From assembly GCF_031020795.1 (NCBI RefSeq), contig NZ_JAVHJP010000001.1, positions 780,751-844,750 on the forward strand: 64,000 nt of DNA, given 5' to 3'. Numbering within the stretch: position 1 is the first letter of the stretch; each line of letters starts with the position of its first letter. Positions 28,161 to 38,111 of the stretch are shown piece by piece. The translations under genes were made by a program, and so were the position numbers. The DNA comes from Hydrogenophaga pseudoflava (GTDB lineage Bacteria > Pseudomonadota > Gammaproteobacteria > Burkholderiales > Burkholderiaceae_C). Under the pieces are notes generated by a model, which did no database searches, was not told where the DNA came from, and worked only from the letters and a program-made list of their open reading frames with translations.

Positions 28161-29171
28161 TCAGCTGCGGGCCACGACCTCCCAGCGCCCGCTGCGCTCG
28201 GACCGCCACAGCGCGTCGATCACGCGGGCCTGGGCGACGGCATCGTCCAGCCCGGACGCGTCGGGCGGTGTGCCCGCGCGCACGCGGCGCGAAAACGCTT
28301 CCACCTCCAGCCGGTACTGCTCGGCCGCGGGCAGGGTCTCGACCGTCACGCCGCTGCCGTCCAGCGCCCCGCCCTCGTCCAGCGCCAGCCGCATCTGGCC
28401 CCCGCGCGCAGCGTTGAAGGGGATGAACAGTTCGATGCGACCGCGCGTGCCCACCACCTGCACCCGCTGGAACGGCACGCTCTGGGTCGAGACGGTGAAG
28501 CTCACCTGCCGCCCGCCGCCGAAATCCAGCAAGGCGCTGGTCGTCCGGTCCACACCCAGCACCGGGTCGCGGTCCACCAGCGCGACCACGCGGCGCGGCT
28601 CGGCCTCGAACAGGTGGCGCCCCGCCAGCACCGCGTAGCAGCCGATGTCGTACAGCGCGCCGCCGCCGATGGCCGCCTGGTTGCGGATGTTGGCGCCGTC
28701 GTCGTTGAAGTAGGAGAAGAACACCTGCACCGCGCGCGGCGTGCCGATGCGCCCGGCGCGCACCAGCTCGCGGGCGCGCTGCCACTGCGGGTGGTGCCGC
28801 ACCATGAAGGCCTCTTCGATGTGCACCCGGCTGGCGGCGGCCCGCACGGTCAGCGCCTCGTCGGCGCTGAGGGCGAATGGTTTCTCGCACAGCACGTGCT
28901 TGCCGGCCGCAGCCGCCTGCAGGGTCAGCGGCACGTGCAGGTGGTTGGGCAGCGGGTTGTAGATGGCCTCGATGGCGGGGTCGGCCAGCAGGTCCTCGTA
29001 GCTGCCGTAGGCCTCTGGAATGCCCAGCTTACCTGCCGCCGCCTGCGCGGACGGCAGGCTGCGCGAGGCGATCGCGCGCAGCTCGACCAGCGGGCTCGCG
29101 AGCATCTCCGGGATCACCTTCTCGATGCCGATCTTCGCCGTGCTCAGGACGCCCCACACCACTGGTTTCAT
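28161..29171 (-). CDS. Gfo/Idh/MocA family oxidoreductase (possible sugar dehydrogenase)
   Basis: This NAD(P)-dependent oxidoreductase (336 residues) has an N-terminal Rossmann fold (VVWGVLSTAKIG) and the family motif CEKPFALS near residue 98. The C-terminal substrate domain carries GGGALYDIGCYAVLAGR. The same family includes aldose and D-xylose 1-dehydrogenases. It is the last gene of the xylose operon, 39 bases after xylA, with a GGGAG ribosome site. The position makes a pentose or xylose-derived substrate likely; the exact reaction is inferred. Confidence 0.82.
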   Translation of the reverse strand: MKPVVWGVLSTAKIGIEKVIPEMLASPLVELRAIASRSLPSAQAAAGKLGIPEAYGSYEDLLADPAIEAIYNPLPNHLHVPLTLQAAAAGKHVLCEKPFALSADEALTVRAAASRVHIEEAFMVRHHPQWQRARELVRAGRIGTPRAVQVFFSYFNDDGANIRNQAAIGGGALYDIGCYAVLAGRHLFEAEPRRVVALVDRDPVLGVDRTTSALLDFGGGRQVSFTVSTQSVPFQRVQVVGTRGRIELFIPFNAARGGQMRLALDEGGALDGSGVTVETLPAAEQYRLEVEAFSRRVRAGTPPDASGLDDAVAQARVIDALWRSERSGRWEVVARS

Positions 29172-29210
29172 GCGCGCTCCCGGTTCAGGTCCTTGGGTTC
29201 AGGCGGTTGC

Positions 29211-30527
29211 TCAGATGTAGCGGTTGAGCAGGTTCTCCAGCAGCTCCTGCCGCCCGGAGACCGGCCGCGTGTCCACATTGCGCTCCAGCACACGGTCGGC
29301 CACCTGATCCAGGCCCAGGCGGCCCGCCATCACGTCCTGGCCGAAGGGTGTGTTCCAGCCGGCGTAGCGCGCCTCCACATGGCGCGACAGCTGGCCGTCG
29401 GTGATCATCTGCTCGGCGATCAGCAGCGCGCGCGCCGAGACGTCCATGCCGCCGATGTGGCCGTGGAACATGTCCTCGGCGTCGATGGACTGGCGCCGCA
29501 CCTTCGAGTCGAAGTTCAGCCCGCCGGTGGTGAAGCCGCCGCCCTGCAGGATCAGGTAGAGCGCCAGCGCGGTCTCGGGGATGTTGTTGGGGAACTGGTC
29601 GGTGTCCCAGCCGCACTGCATGTCGCCGCGGTTCATGTCGATGGAGCCGAAGATGCCAAGGTCGATGGCGGTGGCGATCTCGTGTTCGAAGCTGTGGCCC
29701 GAGAGCGTGGCGTGATTGGCTTCGATGTTGACCTTGATTTCCTTCTCCAGTCCGTGGCGCACCAGGAAGCCGTAGACCGTGGCGGTGTCGAAGTCGTACT
29801 GGTGCTTGGACGGCTCGCGCGGTTTGGGCTCGATGAGGATGGTGCCCTTGAAGCCGATCTTGTGCTTGTAGTCCACCACCATGTTCAGGAAGCGGCCCAT
29901 CTGGTCCAGTTCCTGGCCCATGCGGGTGTTGAGCAGGGTTTCATAGCCCTCGCGCCCGCCCCACAGCACGTAGTTCTCGCCACCGAGTTTCAGCGTGGCG
30001 TCCATCGCCTCCTTCACCTGCAGCGCGGCCAGGGCAAAGATCTCCGGATCGGGGTTGGTGGACGCGCCCGACATGAAGCGGCGGTGGCTGAACAGGTTGG
30101 CCGTGCCCCAGAGCAGCTTCATGCCGGTCTGCGCCTGCTTGGCCTGCAGCACCTCGACCATCTCGTGCAGGTGGTTCACGCTCTCGCGCGGCGTGCTGCC
30201 TTCGGGCGCCACGTCGCGGTCGTGGAAGCAGTAGTAGGGTGCGCCAAGGCGCGAGAAGAAATCGAAGGCCGCGTCGGCCTTCATGCGCGCCGCGGCCATC
30301 GGGTCGGCCACGCGCTGCCACGGGCGCTCGAAGGTGCCGTCGTAACCGAAGGGGTCGAAGCCGTTCCAGCAGAAGCTGTGCCAGTAGCAGACGGCAAAGC
30401 GCAGGTGTTCTTCCATGCGCTTGCCCAGCACCAGGCGGTCCTTGTCGTACCACTTGAAGGCCAGCGGGTTGGTCGATTGCGGGCCTTCGTAGGCGATGGC
30501 GGGAATGTCGGAGAAATAGGTGCTCAT
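29211..30527 (-). CDS. xylA: Xylose isomerase
   Basis: This TIM-barrel, divalent-metal-dependent enzyme converts D-xylose to D-xylulose in the cytoplasm. The protein of 438 residues shows the catalytic histidine in [12 protein letters not shown], metal and substrate residues in [30 protein letters not shown] and the late WDTDQFP. I chose ATG 30527 (MSTYFSDIP) because relatives start this way. An ATG at 30548 that shares its A with the xylB stop would add seven residues and allow coupling. It follows xylB in the operon. Confidence 0.96.
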   Translation of the reverse strand: MSTYFSDIPAIAYEGPQSTNPLAFKWYDKDRLVLGKRMEEHLRFAVCYWHSFCWNGFDPFGYDGTFERPWQRVADPMAAARMKADAAFDFFSRLGAPYYCFHDRDVAPEGSTPRESVNHLHEMVEVLQAKQAQTGMKLLWGTANLFSHRRFMSGASTNPDPEIFALAALQVKEAMDATLKLGGENYVLWGGREGYETLLNTRMGQELDQMGRFLNMVVDYKHKIGFKGTILIEPKPREPSKHQYDFDTATVYGFLVRHGLEKEIKVNIEANHATLSGHSFEHEIATAIDLGIFGSIDMNRGDMQCGWDTDQFPNNIPETALALYLILQGGGFTTGGLNFDSKVRRQSIDAEDMFHGHIGGMDVSARALLIAEQMITDGQLSRHVEARYAGWNTPFGQDVMAGRLGLDQVADRVLERNVDTRPVSGRQELLENLLNRYI

Positions 30528-30547
30528 GGTGGTCTCGGTTGAAGTCA

Positions 30548-31996
<1,449 letters not shown>

Positions 31997-32007
31997 GAAC
32001 AGTGGGG

Positions 32008-33180
32008 TCAGTGAACGGTGGGGGAAACAAGGGGCTCGGACGCGGGGGCCGCGTCCGGCAGCGTGGTGACGGTGGGGGCGTGCATGGGCCGCAGTTCGTG
32101 GTGCAGCACCAGGGCGGCCGCGCCGACGGCCGATGCCAGCAGGCCGTAGCGCGCCGGCCGCACCGGTGGCGGCGGCACACCCGCGCTGGTGGCGTAGGCG
32201 TCGAGCGTGTCGCGCGCGGTGCGCACGATACCGGGGTGCTGCTCGCAGGACGAACCACCGACCACCAGGGCGCCGGGGTTGAAGGTGGTCCAGAGGTTCT
32301 GCAGCACCACGCCCAGGAACACACCCCCGCGCGCCGGGTCGGGCAGCTGGCCCAGCGCCCGGGCACCGAAGAAGGTTTCGGCGCAACCTCGGCGACCGCA
32401 GGAGCAGGCCGGGCCGTCGATCTGCAGGATGCTGTGGCCGATCTCGCCCGCCATGCCCTGCAGGCCTGTGAACAGGCGGTCGTTGAGCACGATGCCGGCG
32501 CCGACACCGACGCCGCAAGTGACGAAGATCAGCGAGTCCATGTCGTCGCCGTCGGTGAACTCGTATTCGCTGAGGGCCGCAGTGTCGGCCTCGTTCTGCA
32601 CGTGCACCGCCACCGGTGGACAACCTGCGTCCGCCAGGGCGCGCGTGATCAGCGGCAGGAAGGCCACGTTGCGCCAGCCCAGGTTGGGCGCGAAGCGCAC
32701 GGTGCCACTGGCCTCGTCGAAGGCACCGGGCAGGCCGATGCCCACGCCCGAAACCAGCACCGGCCGCGCCGCCAGTTCGGCGTGCGCGCGCACCACCAGC
32801 TGCGCCACCTGGCGGCACACCGCGCCGGGTTCGTGGTCCGTCAGCGGTTCTTCGATGGACCACAGCACCTCGCCGGTGAGCGAGACCCCCACCACCCGCA
32901 GCGACTCGACCGCGATCTCGGCGCCGATCATGGCGCGGCGGCCGCCATCGAGCCGCAGCGGCGTCGACGGCCGGCCCAGGCCCTGTGCGGCGGCGACGCC
33001 GGTCTCGGTGACCCAGCCCTCGTCGATCAGCTCGCGCACCAGCAGGCTGACGGTGGATTTGGTCAGGCCGCTCTCCTGCGCGAGCTGGGCGCGCGAGAGG
33101 CCGCTGCGCCGCCGCAGCAGCCGCAACAGCACGCTGCGGTTGATGCGTTTGACAAGTTGCTGGTCGCCGGTGGTTTTCAT
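32008..33180 (-). CDS. xylR: ROK-family transcriptional regulator of xylose genes (XylR type)
   Basis: This regulator (390 residues) has an N-terminal winged helix-turn-helix (GLSRAQLAQESGLTKSTVSLLVREL, residues about 27-52). A ROK sugar-kinase-like domain follows, with GIGLPGAFDE and the zinc cluster CSCGRRGCAE. ROK XylR proteins repress xylose genes and release DNA on binding xylose. Here the gene sits inside its probable target operon, between xylG and xylB. Palindromes resembling XylR sites lie upstream of xylF. The symbol follows family and context, not the unrelated AraC-type XylR of enterobacteria. Confidence 0.88.
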   Translation of the reverse strand: MKTTGDQQLVKRINRSVLLRLLRRRSGLSRAQLAQESGLTKSTVSLLVRELIDEGWVTETGVAAAQGLGRPSTPLRLDGGRRAMIGAEIAVESLRVVGVSLTGEVLWSIEEPLTDHEPGAVCRQVAQLVVRAHAELAARPVLVSGVGIGLPGAFDEASGTVRFAPNLGWRNVAFLPLITRALADAGCPPVAVHVQNEADTAALSEYEFTDGDDMDSLIFVTCGVGVGAGIVLNDRLFTGLQGMAGEIGHSILQIDGPACSCGRRGCAETFFGARALGQLPDPARGGVFLGVVLQNLWTTFNPGALVVGGSSCEQHPGIVRTARDTLDAYATSAGVPPPPVRPARYGLLASAVGAAALVLHHELRPMHAPTVTTLPDAAPASEPLVSPTVH

Positions 33181-33205
33181 GCGGTGGTGATGGAACGCGC
33201 AGGCC

Positions 33206-33970
33206 TCAGAGGCTGTGGGTCTGCGCCTTTCCTTCCGGTTGTTTGCCCGCGATGATCATGCCAAGGACCTCGTCCTCGGTGACGTCCGCGGTGCGGTAGG
33301 CGCCCACCATGCGGCCGTTCTTCATCACCGCCAGCCGGTCGCTCAGGCCGAACACGTCGGGCATGTCGTGGGTGATCAGGAAGATGCCCACGCCTTCGGC
33401 CTTGAGCTGGCGCACCAGGTTGCCGACCATCGCCGTTTCTTCCGGGCCCAGGGCCGCGGTCGGCTCGTCCATGATCAGGATGCGGGCGTTGAAGTAGATC
33501 GCGCGCGAAATCGCCACCACCTGGCGCTGACCACCCGAAAGCCGGCGCACCGGAGTGCGCACGTTCTTGAAGTTCTTGTTCAGGCGGTGAAACACCTTGC
33601 GGGCCTCGGCGTCCATGCGGTGGTCGTCCAGCGTGTTCCAGCGCGTGAGCAGCTCGCGGCCGAGGAACAGGTTGGCCACCGCGTCGAGGTTGTCAGCCAG
33701 CGCAAGGGTCTGGTAGATCGACTCGATGCCGCAGCGCTGGGCATCGACCGGGGTGCGGATGTGGGCCTTCTCGCCGTTGATGAGCACCTCGCCGCTGTCG
33801 ATGGGGTAGGCCCCGGCCAGCATCTTCATCAGGGTGGACTTGCCGGCGCCGTTGTGGCCCAGCAGGGCCACCACTTCGCCCGGGTAGAGGTTGATCGACA
33901 CGTCGTCGACCGCGCGCACACCGCCGAAGGACTTGCCGATCTGGCGCATTTCAACCAGCGGTGCGCTCAT
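33206..33970 (-). CDS. xylG: Xylose/sugar ABC transporter ATP-binding protein, single-domain
   Basis: This ATPase of a CUT2-type sugar importer has 254 residues, with Walker [10 protein letters not shown] (38-46), signature LSGGQRQ, Walker B ILIMDEP and switch histidine ITHD. Enterobacterial XylG has two fused ATPase domains (over 500 residues); here there is one complete domain and no remnant of a second. It should therefore act as a homodimer, as FrcA-type proteins do. Its ATG overlaps the xylH stop by four bases. Confidence 0.9.
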   Translation of the reverse strand: MSAPLVEMRQIGKSFGGVRAVDDVSINLYPGEVVALLGHNGAGKSTLMKMLAGAYPIDSGEVLINGEKAHIRTPVDAQRCGIESIYQTLALADNLDAVANLFLGRELLTRWNTLDDHRMDAEARKVFHRLNKNFKNVRTPVRRLSGGQRQVVAISRAIYFNARILIMDEPTAALGPEETAMVGNLVRQLKAEGVGIFLITHDMPDVFGLSDRLAVMKNGRMVGAYRTADVTEDEVLGMIIAGKQPEGKAQTHSL

Positions 33971-35157
33971 GACAGGTCTCCGGTGACGCGGCGGTACACC
34001 ACGTCGAACACCACTGCGGCGATCAGCACCTGGCCGATGATCACGTAGCGCAGGCCGATGGAGATGTCCAGCAGCAGCAGGCCGCTGTCGATGCTCTGCA
34101 TGATCAGCGCGCCCAGCACGGATCCCAGGATGGAGCCGCTGCCGCCGGCCAGCGCGGTGCCGCCGATGACCGCCGCGGCGATCACGTACAGCTCCATGCC
34201 GGTGCCCAGCGAGTTGGTGCCGGCGTTCAGCCGCGCGATGGAGACCATGGCGGCGATGGTGATCAGCACGCCCAGCAGCGCGAACAGCATCAGCGTGACC
34301 CGGCGCACCGGAATGCCCACCAGGGCCGCGGCCTCGGGGTTGCCGCCCATCGCGAACACGTAGCGGCCAAAGCGGGTGCGGTGCACGATGAAGGACAGCA
34401 CCAGCGCCACGCCGCCCCAGATCAGCACCGGGATCGGCACGCCCTGCGGCGCGTCCTTGCTGGGGATCTGGTAGGCGTTCATGGTGGCGACGAAGCCCAC
34501 CACGATCAGCGCCGGCACCGCGGCCACCAGGGCATCGAGCCACAGCGGCGGGTTGGGCACCTCGTAGGCCGCCTTGGCGCGGCGGCGCAGCCAGGTCTGC
34601 AGCACCAGCGCCGCCACCAGCACGGCCGCCAGCACCCAGCTGGCCTGCACGCCGATGGCGCCGTCAAAGCCGCCACCCAGGCGCTGGAAGAAGGCGTCGT
34701 TGACCGGCTGCGTCTTGCCGTCGGCCACCAGGAAGGCCGCGCCGCGGAACGACATCAGCCCGCCCAGCGTGACCACGAAGGACGGCACGCCGAGCATGGC
34801 CGTCAGCGCGCCCTGGTAGAGCGACACCGCGATCGCCACCGCCAGACCGGCCAGCGAGGCCTCGATCCAGTGCCAGCCCGCGGTGTACATCAGCGTCGCG
34901 ATCAGCACGCCGACAAAGCCCATCACCGAACCGACCGAGAGGTCGATGTGGCGCGCCACGATGACCAGCACCACGACCGTCGCCACGATGCCGACGACCG
35001 CCGTCTGCTGGGCGATGTTGTAGAGGTTCTCGGGCGAGAGGAACAGCCCGTCCGAGAGGATGTTGAACACGATGGCGGTGGCCACCAGGACCGCCCCCAT
35101 CAGCACCAGCCGCCAGTCGATGGCCAGTTGCCTGAGGACATTGGGAACAGGACTCAC
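33967..35157 (-). CDS. xylH: Xylose ABC transporter permease
   Basis: This inner-membrane channel subunit (396 residues) of the CUT2 sugar importer has about ten helices and the family blocks [18 protein letters not shown] and [24 protein letters not shown]. It starts at a GTG (35157) preceded by GGAG. It follows xylF by about 100 bases and overlaps xylG by four. Length and order xylF-xylH-xylG match D-xylose systems, though ribose or fructose relatives are similar; xylF and the operon content decide the call. Confidence 0.93.
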   Translation of the reverse strand: MSPVPNVLRQLAIDWRLVLMGAVLVATAIVFNILSDGLFLSPENLYNIAQQTAVVGIVATVVVLVIVARHIDLSVGSVMGFVGVLIATLMYTAGWHWIEASLAGLAVAIAVSLYQGALTAMLGVPSFVVTLGGLMSFRGAAFLVADGKTQPVNDAFFQRLGGGFDGAIGVQASWVLAAVLVAALVLQTWLRRRAKAAYEVPNPPLWLDALVAAVPALIVVGFVATMNAYQIPSKDAPQGVPIPVLIWGGVALVLSFIVHRTRFGRYVFAMGGNPEAAALVGIPVRRVTLMLFALLGVLITIAAMVSIARLNAGTNSLGTGMELYVIAAAVIGGTALAGGSGSILGSVLGALIMQSIDSGLLLLDISIGLRYVIIGQVLIAAVVFDVVYRRVTGDLS

Positions 35158-35162
35158 AGACG

Positions 35163-35220
35163 CACTCCGGCAGAAAAAAGGACCGCGGGCTGAACCCAGC
35201 CCGCGGTCCGAGGGCCTCCA
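35163..35220 (-). promoter_or_regulatory. Hairpin between xylF and xylH
   Basis: Within the roughly 100-base xylF-xylH gap, GGACCGCGGGCTG (35180-35192) can pair with CAGCCCGCGGTCC (35198-35210), a thirteen-pair stem with a five-base loop. An A-rich run at 35173-35179 gives a T-tract on the minus strand. This looks like an attenuating or 3'-stabilising hairpin, which would favour high xylF over transporter membrane genes. Confidence 0.75.
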
Positions 35221-35259
35221 TCCATCAGGAGAAACGCAAACTCGATGTCAGAGGACGGG

Positions 35260-36279
35260 TCATTTGCAGGCGGCCGGGCCCTTGGCCGCGTCCACGCCCT
35301 TGCACAGGTCTTCTTTCTTGATCCAGCCGGCCTTGACCACCAGGTCCAGGTTCTTGGCCGTGATCGGCACCGGCTTGAGGAACTGCGCCTGCAGCGACAC
35401 CTTCTTCTCGCCGCCGGCCCAGGCCGCAGCGCCCGCCACCTTCTGGCCCTTGGCCAGGGACACCGCGGCGGTGGCCGCGTCGCGGCCGAGGTCGCGCGCA
35501 TCCTTCCACACCGAGACCGTCTGCGAGCCCTGGGCCACGCGATTGAGCGCGGCGTGGTCGCCGTCCTGGCCCGAGACCGGGATGCCCTTGATGCCCTTGG
35601 CGGTCAGCGCCGCCACCACACCGCCGGCCGTGCCGTCGTTGGAGGCCACCACGGCGTCGATCTTGCCGCCGGTCTTGGTGATGATCTGCTCCATGTTCTT
35701 CTGGGCCACTTCCGGCTTCCAGCCGTCGGTGTATTCCTCGCCCACGATCTTGATGTCGCCCTTCTTGATCGCCGCCTCCAGCACCTCCTGCTGGCCGCCG
35801 CGCAGGAAGTTGGCGTTCGGGTCGGTGGGCGAGCCCTTGATCATCACGTAGTTGCCCTTGGGCTGGGCTTCGAGCACGGCGCGCGCCTGCATGCGGCCGA
35901 CCTCGACGTTGTCGAAGGTGATGTAGAAGACACCGGGCGCCTCGATCAGGCGGTCGTAGGCGACCACCGGGATCTTCTGCTGGTTGGCCTTGTTCACCGC
36001 GGGCAGGATGGCGTCCTTGTCCATGGCCAGCACGATCAGCACCTTGGCGCCCTTGGCGATCAGGGAATCCACATCGGACAGCTGCTTCTCGGGGGAGCCA
36101 CCGGCGTCGGCGCTGATGTAGCTGGCGCCCAGCTTGGCCAGCTGGTCCTTGATGGCCTTCTCGTCGGTCTTCCAGCGCTCTTCCTGGAAATTGGACCAGC
36201 TCACACCCACCACCTGGGCAAACGCCCCGGCGCTGGCCAGACCGAGCGCCAAAGCGGTCAACGTTGTCTTCAGTTTCAT
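35260..36279 (-). CDS. xylF: D-xylose ABC transporter periplasmic binding protein
   Basis: This periplasmic sugar receptor (339 residues) has a Sec signal (MKLKTTLTALALGLASAGAFAQ) and a two-lobed type I binding fold. Blocks such as ISADAGGSPEKQLSDVDSLI, VVAYDRLIEAPGVFYITFDN, VVASNDGTAGGVVAAL and VSGQDGDHAALNR match XylF-type receptors. The ATG at 36279 starts the signal peptide and AAGG precedes it. It is first in the operon, downstream of probable ROK operators. Confidence 0.95.
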   Translation of the reverse strand: MKLKTTLTALALGLASAGAFAQVVGVSWSNFQEERWKTDEKAIKDQLAKLGASYISADAGGSPEKQLSDVDSLIAKGAKVLIVLAMDKDAILPAVNKANQQKIPVVAYDRLIEAPGVFYITFDNVEVGRMQARAVLEAQPKGNYVMIKGSPTDPNANFLRGGQQEVLEAAIKKGDIKIVGEEYTDGWKPEVAQKNMEQIITKTGGKIDAVVASNDGTAGGVVAALTAKGIKGIPVSGQDGDHAALNRVAQGSQTVSVWKDARDLGRDAATAAVSLAKGQKVAGAAAWAGGEKKVSLQAQFLKPVPITAKNLDLVVKAGWIKKEDLCKGVDAAKGPAACK

Positions 36280-36370
36280 CCTTGTCTCCAGTGAACGGCC
36301 TGCTTGCGGGCCATGGTTGTTGAACGGATTGGTTGGACACATCGTGCGTTGGCCCTCTGCCGGCAGCCAT

Positions 36371-36391
36371 TTAGTACGGACGACAAACTAA
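36371..36391. promoter_or_regulatory. Probable ROK (XylR) operator 1
   Basis: TTAGT and ACTAA are separated by 11 bases. The right half extends to ACAAACTAA, whose complement TTAGTTTGT is the half-site of Firmicute ROK XylR operators. It lies about 92 bases upstream of the xylF start, between the divergent xylF and ASPIC genes. Confidence 0.55.
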
Positions 36392-36437
36392 TTATTCGCC
36401 GCCTTGGTGCGCAGCTCCTATTGGGACAAACCCGACA

Positions 36438-36457
36438 TAGTTTGATGATTGAACTTA
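36438..36457. promoter_or_regulatory. Probable ROK (XylR) operator 2
   Basis: TAGTTTG, six bases and GAACTTA form an imperfect palindrome of the same half-site type, about 38 bases upstream of the ASPIC gene start. Its centre is about 66 bases from that of operator 1, so it could regulate the divergent plus-strand operon. Confidence 0.4.
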
Positions 36458-36494
36458 ATAAGATCGGTGCCGGTTCCCTCCCCAAAGGTTGTCC

Positions 36495-38111
36495 GTGCCC
36501 CTCCACTCCCCGCTGCTGTCCGGCCTCTGTGCGGCCCTGGCCCTGCTGCTGTCCGCCCCGCTGCGGGCCCAGCCGTCCGCCCCCGTGGTGCCGCGTTTCG
36601 TCGAGGAGACCGAAAGCGCCGGCCTGTTCAGCCGCTTCGAGGGCGAGGACGAGTACATGGTGGGCGGCGGCGTGGCCACCTTCGACTGCGACGACGACGG
36701 CCTGCCCGAGATCTACGTCACAGCGGGCGTCGGCAAGGCCCGGCTCTACCGCAACCGCAGCGCGCGCGGACAGGCGCTGAAGCTGCAGGAGTTCCGCTCG
36801 GGGCTGGAGACCACCAACGCCGTCGGCGCCTACCCGCTGGACATCGACGGCGACGGCGTGACCGACCTGGTGGTGCTGCGCGTGGGCGAGGTGCAGGTGT
36901 ACCGGGGCCGGGGCCAGTGCCGCTTCGAGCGCGCCAACGAGGCCTGGAACTTGCGCACCGGCAACGGCTGGCACACCGCGTTTTCTGCCACCTGGGAAGC
37001 CGGGCAGACCTGGCCGACCCTGGCCATCGGCACCTACGTCGACCGCAGCAAGCCCGACTTTCCCTGGGGCAGCTGCACGCCGGCGCTGTTCGTCCGGCCA
37101 CAAGCGGGCGGGGGCTTCCAGCCGGCCCAGCCGCTGGTGCCGGGGCACTGTGCGCTGTCGATGCTGTTCTCCGACTGGAACCGCTCGGGCACGGCGTCGC
37201 TGCGCGTGAGCAACGACCGCGAGTACTACAAGGGCGGCGAGGAACAGCTCTGGCGCGTCGCGCCGGGTGCCGAGCCCCGGCGCTACGAGGCCTCAGAGGG
37301 CTGGAAGCCGCTGCAGATCTGGGGCATGGGCATCGCCAGCCACGACATCACCGGCGACGGCCTGCCGGAGCTCTACCTCACCAGCATGTCCGACAACAAG
37401 CTGCAGACGCTCGAAGCCGGCCCGGGCCAGCCGCGCTACATGGACATCGCATTCAGGCGCGGCGCCACCGCGCACCGGCCCTACGTGGGCGGCGACGTGC
37501 GGCCCTCGACCGCCTGGCACGCGCAGTTCGCCGACGTCAACAACGACGGCCGCGCCGATCTGTTCGTGGTCAAGGGCAACGTTTCGTCCATGCCCGATTT
37601 CGCGGCGCTGGACCCGAACAACCTGCTGCTGCAGACCGCCGATGGCCAGTTCGTCGAGGCCGGCCACACCGCCGGCCTGGCCAGCGTGCTGCGTGGCCGC
37701 GGCGGCATGGTGGCCGACCTCAACGCCGACGGTCTGCTGGACGTGGTGGTGGTCAACCGCGGGGACCGGGCCCAGCTCTGGCGCCAGTTGCCCGCCAGCG
37801 CGTCACCGGCGCCGCGCTGGCTGCAGCTGCGGCTGCAGCAGGCCGGCGGCAACCGCGACGCCATCGGCGCCTGGGTGGAGGTGCGGCTGGGCGAGGACGA
37901 GAAAGCGCCGGTGCTGCGCCAGGAACTCACCGTCGGCGGCGGCCACGCCAGCGGCCACCTGGGCTGGGTGCACTTCGGCCTGGGCAGCGCAGACCGCGCC
38001 CAGCTGCGCGTGCAGTGGCCGCAGGGCGGCTGGAGCGCCTGGCAGCCGGTCGAGGCCGACCGTTTCTACACCGTCGCCCCGTCGGGACTCACCCCCTGGA
38101 GAGCACCATGA
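36495..38111 (+). CDS. ASPIC/UnbV and VCBS-repeat exported protein
   Basis: This protein of 538 residues has a Sec signal peptide (PLLSGLCAALALLLSAPLRAQ). It carries several FG-GAP/VCBS calcium loops of DxDxDG type (FDCDDDGLPEIYV, DIDGDGVTDLVV, DVNNDGRADLFVV, DLNADGLLDVVVV), which suggest a beta-propeller. A C-terminal ASPIC/UnbV-like domain has GAWVEVRLG and GGGHASGHLGWVHFGLG. I prefer the GTG at 36495, six bases after AAGG, over the TTG at 36489. It is first in a plus-strand unit, overlapping the haloperoxidase-like gene by four bases. The function is unknown; members often neighbour vanadium haloperoxidase-like proteins. Confidence 0.82.
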   Translation: MPLHSPLLSGLCAALALLLSAPLRAQPSAPVVPRFVEETESAGLFSRFEGEDEYMVGGGVATFDCDDDGLPEIYVTAGVGKARLYRNRSARGQALKLQEFRSGLETTNAVGAYPLDIDGDGVTDLVVLRVGEVQVYRGRGQCRFERANEAWNLRTGNGWHTAFSATWEAGQTWPTLAIGTYVDRSKPDFPWGSCTPALFVRPQAGGGFQPAQPLVPGHCALSMLFSDWNRSGTASLRVSNDREYYKGGEEQLWRVAPGAEPRRYEASEGWKPLQIWGMGIASHDITGDGLPELYLTSMSDNKLQTLEAGPGQPRYMDIAFRRGATAHRPYVGGDVRPSTAWHAQFADVNNDGRADLFVVKGNVSSMPDFAALDPNNLLLQTADGQFVEAGHTAGLASVLRGRGGMVADLNADGLLDVVVVNRGDRAQLWRQLPASASPAPRWLQLRLQQAGGNRDAIGAWVEVRLGEDEKAPVLRQELTVGGGHASGHLGWVHFGLGSADRAQLRVQWPQGGWSAWQPVEADRFYTVAPSGLTPWRAP

